In this document: positions 36,435 through 45,429 of the stretch, one piece after another
Layout of the letters: each line of letters begins with the position of its first letter
Position numbering within the stretch: position 1 is the stretch's first letter
Source: Pseudomonas bananamidigenes
GTDB taxonomy: Bacteria; Pseudomonadota; Gammaproteobacteria; Pseudomonadales; Pseudomonadaceae
Direction of reading: 5' to 3'
NCBI RefSeq assembly: GCF_001679645.1
Contig: NZ_LRUN01000008.1
Location: 1 to 64,000, forward strand
Length of the DNA stretch: 64,000 nucleotides
Made by a program: the position numbers and the translations under genes
Notes under the pieces: model-generated
Databases searched by the model: none
Seen by the model: the letters and a program-made list of their open reading frames with translations, nothing else
What the model was told of the DNA's origin: nothing

Positions 36435-37111
36435 CGGATGGCCATCTGGTCATTGGCGAGTGCCACACTGGTGACACGTTCGCCGGCGTTGATCGTTGCA
36501 CCCGGTCGAAGGCCAGGAAGGGCCGCGACCATTGCGCTCTGGTTGCCCTGGTAGCCGTCGAACAGCTCCGTGGGGATCTGCAGCGCCGCCCGGGCGCCGA
36601 AAAAACTGTCGGCCCAGCTGCCGGCGAACACTTCGCCGTTGCCCAGCTGGTGCCAGGTGAAGTCGGGAATACTGAACACGCGGGCCAGGCTGTCCATGGC
36701 CTGGTATCCGGCAGCAAGGCTGTAGAAGTACGGTGCCTTCACGCCGGCGTAAGGCCGATCGGGAACGCGAAAGCGTAGGCCCGTCTGCTCGCTGATGGCA
36801 GCCAGCACGGCGCGCAGATCGACGTGACGCAGGTTCAGCGGCAGCGGGTTGGCCAGCACAGCAGCCAGTTCACGGCAGAACAGCACCTGCTCTTTGGCAT
36901 TGGCGGCGGTGCAACGCTCGACGTAGCCGATGAAGTGGCGCTGCAGCGTGCGGTCGTTGTAACCGATATCCAGCGTCACCAACCCTTTCAGCGGCTCGGC
37001 AGACTGCACGGTGAAGTTCGCCCGACCTGGACTGGTGGCGTCCAGCCGAACGTCTTCCTTGACCAGGCGAACAGGCGCGCCATTGATCGACAGAACCTTG
37101 TGCAGCTTCAC
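36407..37111 (-). CDS. Phage baseplate hub protein (gpD/gp27-like)
   Basis: The 234-residue protein has strand-rich sequence such as TLDIGYNDRTLQRHFIGYVERC, the late-control hub pattern LRHVDLRAVLAAISEQTGLRFRVPD, and a C-terminal INAGERVTSVALANDQ. Hub proteins form the trimeric base on which the spike sits. It overlaps its upstream neighbour by 4 bp and the spike gene by 28 bp. Confidence 0.72.
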   Translation of the reverse strand: MKLHKVLSINGAPVRLVKEDVRLDATSPGRANFTVQSAEPLKGLVTLDIGYNDRTLQRHFIGYVERCTAANAKEQVLFCRELAAVLANPLPLNLRHVDLRAVLAAISEQTGLRFRVPDRPYAGVKAPYFYSLAAGYQAMDSLARVFSIPDFTWHQLGNGEVFAGSWADSFFGARAALQIPTELFDGYQGNQSAMVAALPGLRPGATINAGERVTSVALANDQMAIRWKTQSAAQ

Positions 37112-37659
37112 TTCTGCTCACTCCCGCCCAGCCACTTGTCCACACGGCCCAGCACCTTTTCAAAGCCGCTAAGCGCGGGGTTGTCGCTGGTTGGGTCGCC
37201 GCCGGTACCGGCATCGCCCACGGAGCTACCCGGCGCGCCCTGGGCGTCGACTTTGTTGCCGGCCCGGCGACCCTCGACCTTTTCCGGGTTCGACTCGCGC
37301 TCGCTCAGCGTGAACTGCACCAGCCAGGCTTTCAGGTTGTCGGCTTCCCGAGCGCTGACGCCTTCGGAAAACTCCACCTGGCGCACGCCGAACGCCTCGG
37401 CGGTGTCGTTCACGACGCGATAAAGATGCAGTTCGCCGCCGCTCGCCGTGGCTTCGGCCAGACGCATCAAGTCAGTCAACTGCACCCGATCAGCAAACGG
37501 GATCATCAGCGAGACGGCCAACGTTTTGGGCTTAAAACCCTTGTGCGCCTTGTCGGTGTTGCTGGTCTGCCCCGACATGTCGCCGCTTTCGATGCGTAGA
37601 TTGCCGGTGACTTTGAGGTTCTTTCCCTGGACTTTTTGTCCATCGAGCAACAGCGTCAT
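37108..37659 (-). CDS. Phage tail/baseplate structural protein
   Basis: The 183-residue protein begins MTLLLDGQKVQGKNLKVTGN and has a beta-rich core (LAVSLMIPFADRVQLTDLM, LHLYRVVNDTAEAFGVRQVEFSE), then a Gly/Asp-rich C-terminal linker and a short final helix. The core resembles small baseplate proteins of P2-like tails; the exact part is uncertain. The Met at 37659 overlaps the upstream gene by 4 bp. Confidence 0.65.
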   Translation of the reverse strand: MTLLLDGQKVQGKNLKVTGNLRIESGDMSGQTSNTDKAHKGFKPKTLAVSLMIPFADRVQLTDLMRLAEATASGGELHLYRVVNDTAEAFGVRQVEFSEGVSAREADNLKAWLVQFTLSERESNPEKVEGRRAGNKVDAQGAPGSSVGDAGTGGDPTSDNPALSGFEKVLGRVDKWLGGSEQK

Positions 37660-38578
37660 AGGCCCACCAGTTCCCGTACAAAACTCAACCCCTCTTGCGC
37701 GCCCACCAGCAGCAGGCCGGCGCATTGCACCCACTCATGCCCAGGGGCATCGCCGCTCAGCAGTTCCTGGCGCAGCTCGCTGGAGTTGCCGGGGCCAATC
37801 AGGCGCGCCCGTATGCTGACGTCGGGGTTGCCCCCGGCCAGCAGGCTTTTCAGTTCAGCCAATTGCTGATCCCGCCCCTGCTGCTGTGCCGCCTTGCGAG
37901 CGGCCAGCGCCGCCAGATCGCCCAGCGGCGAACTGTCGGCGGCGTAGCCCTCCAGCACGGCCAATTGGCCGGCCATCGATTGCTTGGCAGCCTTGACCAC
38001 CGTGCAGCGCTCCAGGGGCAGTCCTTGCCAGCGCGGCAACGCACGGCGCCGGGGATCTCCCACTTTTCAGTCTCTAGGTTCATCAGGTGCTGGGCGCGCC
38101 GCTCGGTTCGCACCAGGTCGCCGATCGGCAACAATGCGTTGAAGCGCGACAGGCCGCTGGCCAGCTGCTCCAGGCGCGTCCCCAGGAACAGAATCGACAG
38201 GGCATATTGCGGCCCGACCGGACGGCCCGCGTCGGTGGCGTCCTCCAGTTTTTTGGCCAGATGTTCCAGCACGTTCGGCGCCGACAGGTAGCGCTGATAG
38301 CCCTTGCCCTGGCCAATGCCGCTCTGGAACGGCGTGACCACCAGGCACGACGGTACCTGGCCCAACTGTTCTGCCAGCGCAGTGCGTCCGGCTTCAATGG
38401 CGCCTTTCGCGGCATCACCGACCGGCCCCGGATTGGTGTTGGCCAAGCCGCTCAAACCGGCCAGCCGTTGCGCGGTGCTGGCCAGCTCGCCAGTGGCCAG
38501 ATCCTTGGCGGCGGACAGCCCGCCCATCCACTGCGTGGCCTGCTCCGGCCAGCGCATCGTCACCGGTGACCAGGTCAT
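37656..38578 (-). pseudogene. Phage tail protein, interrupted by a -1 frame change
   Basis: The frame from the ATG at 38578 (MTWSPVTMRW; it overlaps the upstream stop by 4 bp) is convincing up to NLETEKWEIP near 38050. It then becomes Arg/Trp-rich nonsense. The expected continuation, RRRALPRWQGLPLERCTVVK to the stop at 37656, lies in the -1 frame. Joining them at the CCCC run (about 38051-38054) gives about 307 residues. One lost C, a sequencing error, or a -1 slip of tRNA-Pro on C_CCC would each explain it. The protein family is not recognised; it lies between the fibre-assembly and baseplate genes. Confidence 0.7.
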
Positions 38579-39282
38579 GCTGGCGGCGTCCATTTGATGG
38601 CGTCCATCGCTTTGCTGTCTTGCTCGTTGAACGCTTTGGCCAGCGTTTGGCGCAAGTTTTCTGCGTGCAATTGCGCCGCCTGTTTGAAACGGAAAAGGTC
38701 TTGGCCAACATCGCGCAATTGTTCGGTGGTGTGGGTTCTGAAAGCCTTGTGCTGCTCCATGTCGGTGCAGGCGATATCGGCGGGCAGACCCGAGAGAATG
38801 GAACCGGTCAAATTGATCTGATCGACCAGTGTGCTGTCGTAATGAAACGGCCAGCCCAACGCCTGAGAAACGAAGCCCGATTCGGTATACAGGGCGCAGG
38901 CCTGGTGAATTTCCTGCTTTTTCTGCTCATGTAGCGCGGCCAGTATCGCGGCGGTGTCGTCGACCCAGTGGTCGTTTTTCCAGACTTGAAGCGGCTTTGG
39001 CTGCTTGAGCGTGTAACCGCTGGGCATTGGCGCGAAGCCATCGAGCATCAACGGTTCCCCGGTCTTGATGTTGTACGCGGTCACGCCCTGGAAAAAATCC
39101 AGCAGCTGCCACTTTCCATCGACCCAGCACGCGGCCTTGTGCTCCGGTTCTTCCGGCGGCGGGATTTCCACACAGCCTGCAGGGATCAGAAAAACGTCGG
39201 GTTCCAGTTGGCAGGCCTCGGCCTCGGTCGTGCCGACATAACGACCGAAAGAGTTGGTTTGATAGACGATTTTTCGGTTCAT
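38575..39282 (-). CDS. Tail-fibre assembly-like protein (DUF4376-type C-terminus)
   Basis: The 235-residue protein follows the tail-fibre gene by 8 bp. It has an N-terminal MNRKIVYQTNSFGRYVGTTEA, a middle CWVDGKWQLLDFFQGVTAYN typical of fibre-associated proteins, and a C-terminal helical domain with ALGWPFHYDSTLVDQINLTGSILS. The latter is like the DUF4376 domain common in phage fibre-adjacent proteins. It probably helps fold or cap the fibre. Confidence 0.72.
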   Translation of the reverse strand: MNRKIVYQTNSFGRYVGTTEAEACQLEPDVFLIPAGCVEIPPPEEPEHKAACWVDGKWQLLDFFQGVTAYNIKTGEPLMLDGFAPMPSGYTLKQPKPLQVWKNDHWVDDTAAILAALHEQKKQEIHQACALYTESGFVSQALGWPFHYDSTLVDQINLTGSILSGLPADIACTDMEQHKAFRTHTTEQLRDVGQDLFRFKQAAQLHAENLRQTLAKAFNEQDSKAMDAIKWTPPA

Positions 39283-39290
39283 ATGAGCGC

Positions 39291-40970
39291 TCAGTATTTG
39301 ATGCAGACGAGAAATGCGACGTTGTCCGGACGGGATTCATTGCCCCCGTCTGCGCCGACCGTGACACCGTGGACGTGGTCGCCGGCGGCATAGATGTTCA
39401 GGCCGTGGGTGTGGACACCGTCACCATTGATGCCGACGGCGTGGGTGTGCGCAGCGTGGGAGCTTCCGAACTCTCGCCAGAAGGCTCCCCCGGAGCTGGA
39501 ACCCATCACCGACCCGGCTTGGTTGCCGCCGACGTTGATGCCTTGGTTGCCCATCAGAATTTGGGTGTTTCCCTCGCCCGCGCCTGCCGTCCAGGCCGAG
39601 TGCCCGTGCCAACCGGCGGCATCGATATGTCCGCCGTGACCGTGTGCACCGGCTCCGGCAGTGGACGCCGCGTGAGTGTGCGAGCGGTTCTGGTTGGCTT
39701 GTTCACTGCCCAACGCCCGGCCAGCGTCCACAGTGCCGCCGTCGCTCCAGGCTCGAATGAACTTGCCGCGCATATCGCGCACGTTGAAGGTGTTGACGCC
39801 GTCGCCGGCGCCGTAGCGGGTGCCGATCACGGCGAAGAGCTTCGCGTAGGTCGTTCGGGAAATAGCAGCGCCGTTGCACTTCAGCCAACCCGGTGGCGCG
39901 CTGGTCATATCGAACGCGGCGACCATCCCCGTCATCGAGTCGCCGACTTGTTGCTGCAGCTTGTTCAGCGCGGCGGTCGAGGCAATGATTTGGCTGCTGT
40001 TGGTGGTCGGGTCGTCGCTGATTGCGTTAGGGACGTTGCTCAGTCCGACATCTTCTTTCTTTGTGCCTCGGGCGCGCAGGCGCGGGTAGTCGCCGTTTCT
40101 GGCCGCAAGGTAGGTAATCAGCGAAGCGTCGATTGGCTCGGCCACGCGCCTGTCCAGCGCAATGGAAGCGTTGGGTATCTCGGCGAGGGGAACGCAGTAG
40201 TGGCCAACGCCGGCGCTGTCGGTGTAATCGGTACGATCGGCTCCGAACACGATGGTGTAGCTGGCCACAACGTCGTTGAGTTCACGCTTCAGTGCGACAT
40301 CAAGCCAGGCCACTGTGGGGTAGCTCGGCGGTTCGATCTTCAACGGGGTTGACCGCACGACACGAATCCCCGCGATATAGGCGCCGCCTGGGTTCATCTG
40401 GAACGAGTCGTTAACCCAATCAATTTTGAAGCCGGCGCCAAAGAAGCACGCCCGGCCATAGACATCACCATTGATCTGTCGCTGACGTTCGTCGATGCCC
40501 GCCAGGCGCACAGTGAAGTCATGCTGCCAGGTGCTGGCATCGATCTTTACGCCAGTCAGCGCCTGGGCACCGTCGAAGGCCACCAGAAAGTTGCGGGTGA
40601 CGTTGTTGCCGATCTGCAGCGGCGGGATGTTTTTGCGTTTCTGCTGCAACGGCACATAGGAAACCGCGAACAGCAGGCCGTCCGCGTCCTCAAGGCCGAT
40701 CCAGTTGAAATCCCAGTCGCCAATATCCGAACCGATTTGGGCGCTGTACACGACCTGGTTGGGATTCACGAACCCCGCGTTTTCCTTGGGGATGTCGTGA
40801 ACGTGGACGATCTGTCCCACCGGAGGTTTGCCGGCAGCGCGATCCACGGGCGCTTCGGTGGCCAGACCGGGCACGTTGGCGAAAATGAATTTCGTAATGA
40901 CCAGGGGCTTTTTCTGGCTTTGTTTCAGGGCAATTTGGCCTTCTCCGGCCAACGTAATACTGGCGCTCAC
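39291..40970 (-). CDS. Tail fibre protein with collar domain and His-rich tip
   Basis: The 559-residue protein has an N-terminal phage tail-collar region (SITLAGEGQIALKQSQKKPLVITKFIFANVPG), a middle with SNVPNAISDDP, and a collar domain around PPGWLKCNGAAISRTTYAKLFAVIGTRYGAGDG. The C-terminus has many HxH motifs (SHTHAAS, AHGHGGHI, WHGHSAW, AHTHAV, VHTHGL, HVHGV). Such His pairs bind metal in needle-like fibre tips of T4 gp37 type. The start is GTG at 40970 with AGGAG upstream. The fibre sets host range. Confidence 0.88.
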   Translation of the reverse strand: MSASITLAGEGQIALKQSQKKPLVITKFIFANVPGLATEAPVDRAAGKPPVGQIVHVHDIPKENAGFVNPNQVVYSAQIGSDIGDWDFNWIGLEDADGLLFAVSYVPLQQKRKNIPPLQIGNNVTRNFLVAFDGAQALTGVKIDASTWQHDFTVRLAGIDERQRQINGDVYGRACFFGAGFKIDWVNDSFQMNPGGAYIAGIRVVRSTPLKIEPPSYPTVAWLDVALKRELNDVVASYTIVFGADRTDYTDSAGVGHYCVPLAEIPNASIALDRRVAEPIDASLITYLAARNGDYPRLRARGTKKEDVGLSNVPNAISDDPTTNSSQIIASTAALNKLQQQVGDSMTGMVAAFDMTSAPPGWLKCNGAAISRTTYAKLFAVIGTRYGAGDGVNTFNVRDMRGKFIRAWSDGGTVDAGRALGSEQANQNRSHTHAASTAGAGAHGHGGHIDAAGWHGHSAWTAGAGEGNTQILMGNQGINVGGNQAGSVMGSSSGGAFWREFGSSHAAHTHAVGINGDGVHTHGLNIYAAGDHVHGVTVGADGGNESRPDNVAFLVCIKY

Positions 40971-40979
40971 AATGCGCTC

Positions 40980-41504
40980 CTACAGGCTGGCGACCAGCGT
41001 TTGCTGGTCGTCGTTGAAGTCGATCAGGCCCACTTGCAGGCCCACAGGGGTGATGGTCACGAAGTCATAGCGCCGACACGTCCGACCGTATTGCTGGATC
41101 AACACGCGCAGCAGCTCCGGGTTCAGCGACAGTTGCGCGTTGCTGAACTTCAACAACACGACGTCCCAGTCCCGGTCGGGCTGGCGTTCCTCGATCTCCA
41201 CGTAACCGACGCCCAGGCGCTCGAAAATGCGTTTCATGCCGGCGGTGCTGCCGGCGTCGATCGAGTTGATGAAGGCGTATTTCACGCGCAACCGGAACAG
41301 GCTTTCCGGCTCGCCGGCGAAGCGTGTTACGTCACGCTGCCAGGCCCAAAGCTCAAGGATGCTCAGGTGGCACGTATCGGGATCGATCTGTGAATAGGGC
41401 CAGCGCAGCCACCCGGAGACGGTTTCCCACCAGGACTGTGCAGCGGCCAACAACTTGGCCAGCTCGGTGCCGCCCAGCCAGAAAGGCAATTTGAGCTTGG
41501 TCAT
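40980..41504 (-). CDS. Phage tail protein I (gpI-like)
   Basis: The 174-residue protein has the gpI pattern LLAAAQSWWETVSGWLRWPYSQIDPDTCHLSILELWAWQRDVTRFAGE followed by LRVKYAFINSIDAGSTAGMKRIFERLG. It belongs to the baseplate wedge. It overlaps gpJ by 4 bp and sits upstream of the fibre gene, as in P2. Confidence 0.82.
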   Translation of the reverse strand: MTKLKLPFWLGGTELAKLLAAAQSWWETVSGWLRWPYSQIDPDTCHLSILELWAWQRDVTRFAGEPESLFRLRVKYAFINSIDAGSTAGMKRIFERLGVGYVEIEERQPDRDWDVVLLKFSNAQLSLNPELLRVLIQQYGRTCRRYDFVTITPVGLQVGLIDFNDDQQTLVASL

Positions 41505-42673
41505 TGCGCCGTCACCTTCAACTGACCCAGGCGCGGAATGTTCAGACCGCTGATGATGTCCTGACCCGGCAGAAAGCGCAGGGAAGCGATATCGGCGAAC
41601 TGCTGGTGGAGTTCTTCACTCAGGCGGCTATAGCTGAATCGCGACTGTGGATAAGTCAGCGTCGGCTGGTAGTCGGTCGCTGTGCTTTCCCGGAACGCCG
41701 CCCGCACGAACAGCTCGACCTCTTTCACCAGGGCGCTGATTCGCTCCGCGCTCAAGTTGGGCTTGGGCCACAGCCACAGCGTCACGGTCGCCGGGACTTC
41801 GGGCATGACCATAGCCAGCAGATCGTCACCATGGCCGTGATTGCCCTGGTCGCGAATGTGCGCGTTGATTTGCTCCAGGTATGTCGCCGCCGGCACGCCG
41901 GCATCAAACAGAATGTAGGCATTGGCGCTGCCCGGCCCACGGGGTGCGCCATGTTCGAAGTACACGCCATCCGGACGCACGCCCGGGAAGGCGGAAATCA
42001 TGGCGCGATACACCGCGTCGGTGTGCCACTGGTTAACCGCCGAGAACTGGTTACGCACGCGCAGGCGCAACTGGTCGTTGGGTTCCGGATCTGCACCTGG
42101 TGAAGCCAGCCAACCGTCTTTGTTCACCACCTGGACAATGCCAGGGATCGGCACCGGCAGGATCGCGTAGTAACCCGGGGCCAGGTTAAAACCGCTGCCC
42201 GCCTCGATCGCCTCGACCGGAACGTCCAGCTGGAGCTGGCCCTGCTGGAACGTCGCCGGCGCCGTGGTGACCAGTTGATAAACGTTGCCGTTGATCGCGG
42301 CAGACTGCACCACAATGCCCTTTTCCAGATGCAGCACGCCGTCCGGAACGGCCCGGGTGAACAGCAGTTTCCCCTGGGCCTTGGTCGCGCCTTTACGCTC
42401 GACGTTGACCGCCCATGCCAGCGTATCCAGCCAGGCGTCGACCGCTGTTTTCACAAAGAAGTTGGGCAGCACGGTCAGGCACAGGAAATCCAGCAGCCAC
42501 AGAACCGGCTTGGTCACCAGCGCAGTCATCACCCGCCAGAACGGCGAATAGCTGCTGGTGTTGGCCACCTTCGCGCCCTGGGCTTCAACCTCCTTTTCCC
42601 ACTCGGCCTTCAATGCCGCCTCAGTGGTCGGGATGCCGGCATCGGCGATCACCTTCTTAAAATCGATGCTCAC
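41501..42673 (-). CDS. Baseplate J/gp47 family protein
   Basis: The 390-residue protein has the gpJ pattern: an N-terminal helical part, ERKGATKAQGKLLFTRAVPDGVLHLEKGIVVQS, EAGSGFNLAPGYYAIL, and PGADPEPNDQLRLRVRNQFSAVNQWHTDAVYRAMI. It forms the baseplate wedge with gpI. It overlaps both neighbours by 4 bp. Confidence 0.9.
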   Translation of the reverse strand: MSIDFKKVIADAGIPTTEAALKAEWEKEVEAQGAKVANTSSYSPFWRVMTALVTKPVLWLLDFLCLTVLPNFFVKTAVDAWLDTLAWAVNVERKGATKAQGKLLFTRAVPDGVLHLEKGIVVQSAAINGNVYQLVTTAPATFQQGQLQLDVPVEAIEAGSGFNLAPGYYAILPVPIPGIVQVVNKDGWLASPGADPEPNDQLRLRVRNQFSAVNQWHTDAVYRAMISAFPGVRPDGVYFEHGAPRGPGSANAYILFDAGVPAATYLEQINAHIRDQGNHGHGDDLLAMVMPEVPATVTLWLWPKPNLSAERISALVKEVELFVRAAFRESTATDYQPTLTYPQSRFSYSRLSEELHQQFADIASLRFLPGQDIISGLNIPRLGQLKVTAQ

Positions 42674-42987
42674 AGGCTGACCTCAATCGATCCGAATTTG
42701 ATGGTTTTGGCAGTGACCAGGTACACGCCCGGCGCCTGCTCCGTGATGCGTGCCGTCCCCGGCACCAGACGCACGTCGTCCTCCACCAGCAGCTCCATCT
42801 GCTGAATGCAGTCGCGTTGGCGCAGGCGATCGCGCTCGGCCACCAGCGTCACCAGCAGCCCGCTGTCGCGGATCATGTGGGCGATGTCCTGGGCAATGCA
42901 GGCGCGGTCGTCGACCAGCAGCGGCTGGTGCGACGGATCCAGTGCCAGGTCGTTGCCAACGATCAGCAGATCCACGTACTCGCTCAT
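42670..42987 (-). CDS. Baseplate-associated DUF2590 family protein (gpW/gp25 position)
   Basis: The 105-residue protein (MSEYVDLLIVGNDLALDPSHQ; ACIAQDIAHMIRDSGLLVTLVAERDRL) resembles DUF2590, found in myophages with VHML-type tails. Its place before gpJ is where the gp25-like wedge protein usually is. The family name is from memory of the pattern. It overlaps both neighbours by 4 bp. Confidence 0.7.
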   Translation of the reverse strand: MSEYVDLLIVGNDLALDPSHQPLLVDDRACIAQDIAHMIRDSGLLVTLVAERDRLRQRDCIQQMELLVEDDVRLVPGTARITEQAPGVYLVTAKTIKFGSIEVSL

Positions 42988-44969
42988 CCGCCCACCGCCA
43001 TGGCGACCATGTTTTCCATCTCCAGCGGCGTCATCTGCTTGCTGGTGTTGATGGTCACGTTTTCCACATGCGTGCCTTTGTTCTGGCTGCTGTTGTTGTT
43101 CTGAATGCTGGTCAACAGACCACCCGGCGGCACTGCAGACGGACGCGCCGGCGACAGGTTGGGGATTGCCGCGTTGATGGTCTGTTGGGCTTTCTGCGCA
43201 GCGTTGGCGGTGTCGGAAGCGCTGGCAGCGGCGTCGACGCCTGGCACCTCGGGCAAACCGCCGAAGCGCGCTTCGATGTTCACGCCGGGGATGCTGTTCA
43301 GCAGCTCGATCACGCCGTTAACGGCCTTGGTGAAAATACCGACGATGCTGTCCCACGCGGCCTTGGCCATGCCTGACCATCCGCCCATTGAGTTGAACCA
43401 GTCGGACAGCTTCTGGAACGTCTCGGCAACGGCTTGGAACGCGGCGGTATTCATCAGGGCCGTCGTCCATTCGTCCCAGTAGTAGACGGCTGCAGCGATC
43501 GCGGCGACCAGGGCAACGATGCCGACCACGATCCACACCACCGGGTTGGCCATCAGCGCCGCGTTGACCAACCAGATCGCGCCCTGCCACAGCATCATGG
43601 CGCCGCGAATCAGCGCCAGGCCGGCGCTCAGCGTGTAGATCACTGCGACGTAAGCCAGGATGGCCAGCTTCTGCAGGATGAACACCGCGACGGTGCGCAG
43701 GCCCATCAGTTGGAAGACTTTCCAGACGGTCAGCATCCCCAGCCAGGTCATGCGGGCAATGCCCACCACCATGGTCAGGGCCGACATCGCGGCGACGATG
43801 CCCATGATCGACAGCGCAGTGATGCCGACCACGCGGGTGATGTTCGGAAACAGCTGCGACCAGCGCACCAGGGTTTTACCGATGTCCACCATCTTGGTCA
43901 TGAACGGCGACAGCACCGGGATCAGCACCTGGCCAAACACGGTTCGCATGACCTCGACCAGGGACGCCCATTGCTGCCAGGGATCAACCATCGCCCGGGC
44001 CATCTGCTCGGCGTTTTCCAGCCCGCGCACTTTGCCCAGTTGCTCGATGCCGTTGCGCAGCCGATCGGTGTCCTTGGCCAGCGCGCCGATCACCTGGGCG
44101 CCTTCGCCGCCGAAGGCCTCCATCAGCTTGGCGCCGGCGGAGGCGCTGGTCAGGTCGCCGAACTTGCCCTGGAGCTTGTCCAGGATGGACATCATCGGCA
44201 GCACCTTGCCCTGCTGGTCGGTGAACTTCATCCCGAGCTTTTCCGAGGCGGCGCCGATGTTCTCGAAAAACGCCTTGTAGCGTCCGCCGGCGTCGCCGCC
44301 CTCCATGGTGCTGCTCAGCGTTCCGATCACCGCCATCTGTTCAGCCAGATCGACGCCGGATGTCGTGGCGATCGCCCCGGCCTCCTTGAAGGCGTCTTTC
44401 ATGGCCGCGCCGCTGGTGCGGAACAGCTGCACCGCCAGCGCCGTCTGGCCGCCGAGTTTTTCCACCCACGCGCCCTTCCCCATCGCATCGGCTTGGGACT
44501 TCTGCAGGTTGTAGAGCGTGCCGACGTATTCGCCCATGGTTTCGGCGTCGGTCTTGGTGGCCTTGGCCAGCAGGTTGCTGGTGTTGGTAAACGTCGCCAG
44601 CTGGTTGCCGGCAAGGCCCTTGATGGCGCCTTCAATGAGGTACGCGGACGCCACAAAGTCCTTGGCGTTCTCGCCGTAGTTCACCGCGAACTCCAGCGAT
44701 TTGCTGTTCAGCGCCGCCAGCGCGTCTTCGGCCACGCCCAGCGAGCGAACGTCGCCCAGGGCGCGATTGACTTCCAGCGCCGGTTCCATGGATTCGCGGA
44801 TGGCGACCACGCCTGCAGTCAGACCGCCCAAGCCCAGGCCGATCGTCTTAATGTGCTTCTCGCTTTGATCGGAAAGCTCGGCAAAGCCCATTTTCACCTT
44901 GCCCAGGGGCGCGGTGACCTTATCGGTCAGGCTCAGAATGAAAGCCAGGCTGGCGCTACGGTCTGCCAA
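42984..44969 (-). CDS. Phage tail tape-measure protein
   Basis: The 661-residue protein has the TP901-type tape-measure region (ALEVNRALGDVRSLGVAEDALAALN, EGAIKGLAG, ATTSGVDLAEQMAVIGTLSS, FGGEGAQVIGAL) and several central membrane segments (VAAMSALTMVVGIA, VVWIVVGIVALVAAIAAAVYYW). Its length sets the tail length. The start is TTG at 44969, encoding MADRSASLAFILSL, 5 bp after the stop of the frameshifted chaperone extension, as expected for the G/GT-tape measure order. Confidence 0.9.
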   Translation of the reverse strand: MADRSASLAFILSLTDKVTAPLGKVKMGFAELSDQSEKHIKTIGLGLGGLTAGVVAIRESMEPALEVNRALGDVRSLGVAEDALAALNSKSLEFAVNYGENAKDFVASAYLIEGAIKGLAGNQLATFTNTSNLLAKATKTDAETMGEYVGTLYNLQKSQADAMGKGAWVEKLGGQTALAVQLFRTSGAAMKDAFKEAGAIATTSGVDLAEQMAVIGTLSSTMEGGDAGGRYKAFFENIGAASEKLGMKFTDQQGKVLPMMSILDKLQGKFGDLTSASAGAKLMEAFGGEGAQVIGALAKDTDRLRNGIEQLGKVRGLENAEQMARAMVDPWQQWASLVEVMRTVFGQVLIPVLSPFMTKMVDIGKTLVRWSQLFPNITRVVGITALSIMGIVAAMSALTMVVGIARMTWLGMLTVWKVFQLMGLRTVAVFILQKLAILAYVAVIYTLSAGLALIRGAMMLWQGAIWLVNAALMANPVVWIVVGIVALVAAIAAAVYYWDEWTTALMNTAAFQAVAETFQKLSDWFNSMGGWSGMAKAAWDSIVGIFTKAVNGVIELLNSIPGVNIEARFGGLPEVPGVDAAASASDTANAAQKAQQTINAAIPNLSPARPSAVPPGGLLTSIQNNNSSQNKGTHVENVTINTSKQMTPLEMENMVAMAVGG

Positions 44970-44974
44970 AGTCG

Positions 44975-45429
44975 TTACCCGTTCAGCGCAAGGGCAATGC
45001 CGTTAGCCACGGCAAATTCCATGCGTCTCCAGTGTTCGTCCTCCAGCCACTTGGCCGTGCCCATCGCCTCGGGCGTGGGTTCGGCACCAGGTAGCCAGCG
45101 GTTCGTCAGGGCCATCAGCTGGCCCAGTCCGTTTTCGCTCAGGCGCTCAGCGTGCTCGAGCGCTTTTTTACGATCACCTCAACGTTGGGCGCGTATTCCT
45201 CCAGCAGCGCACCGGCGAGCTGCATCACCATCACCGGATTGGCCAGCAACGGTTTCAGCACGGCTTTTTGATCCTGCAGCACGGTGTTCATCAGCAGGTT
45301 GTTGCCCGGGGCGACCTTGTTGGTTTGGGTCAGCGCGTTGAAATACTTGGTCACATCCGCCGGCGTCAGGTTGAAGGTAAATTCGTTTTCGCCGACTTCC
45401 AGGGTGATTTCGGTGTTTTGCTGGCTCAT
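44975..45429 (-). CDS. Tail assembly chaperone, -1 frameshift extended product (GT/E'-like)
   Basis: If ribosomes slip back one base on A_AAA_AAG (45169-45163), reading continues ALEHAERLSENGLGQLMALTNRWLPGAE to MEFAVANGIALALNG and stops at 44975-44977. This adds 62 residues for a total of about 151. No independent start serves this second segment, and it fills the otherwise empty gap before the tape measure. Families such as lambda G/GT and P2 E/E' work this way; the extension recruits the tape measure. Confidence 0.8.
45139..45429 (-). CDS. Tail assembly chaperone, zero-frame product (G/E-like)
   Basis: The 96-residue protein (MSQQNTEITLEVGENEFTFNLTP; LLANPVMVMQLAGALLEEYAPNVEVIV) matches small tail assembly chaperones found before tape-measure genes. 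The frame ends KKRSSTLSA. A classical A_AAA_AAG slip site lies 8 codons before the stop, allowing an extended product. It overlaps the Rz stop by 4 bp. Confidence 0.8.
   Translation of the reverse strand: MSQQNTEITLEVGENEFTFNLTPADVTKYFNALTQTNKVAPGNNLLMNTVLQDQKAVLKPLLANPVMVMQLAGALLEEYAPNVEVIVKKRSSTLSA
45143..45169 (-). promoter_or_regulatory. Programmed -1 frameshift signal A_AAA_AAG with downstream stem
   Basis: The slippery heptamer is at 45169-45163 on the minus strand. GCGCTC (45163-45158) pairs with GAGCGC (45148-45143) over a 9-nt loop. A second stem, GGGCCA/TGGCCC, lies further downstream at 45109-45125. A_AAA_AAG is the efficient bacterial slip site known from dnaX. Confidence 0.8.

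Noticed and set aside
43434..45341. 635-codon plus-strand frame over the tape-measure gene
   Set aside because: Shadow of the tape measure; it would also run against the whole late operon.
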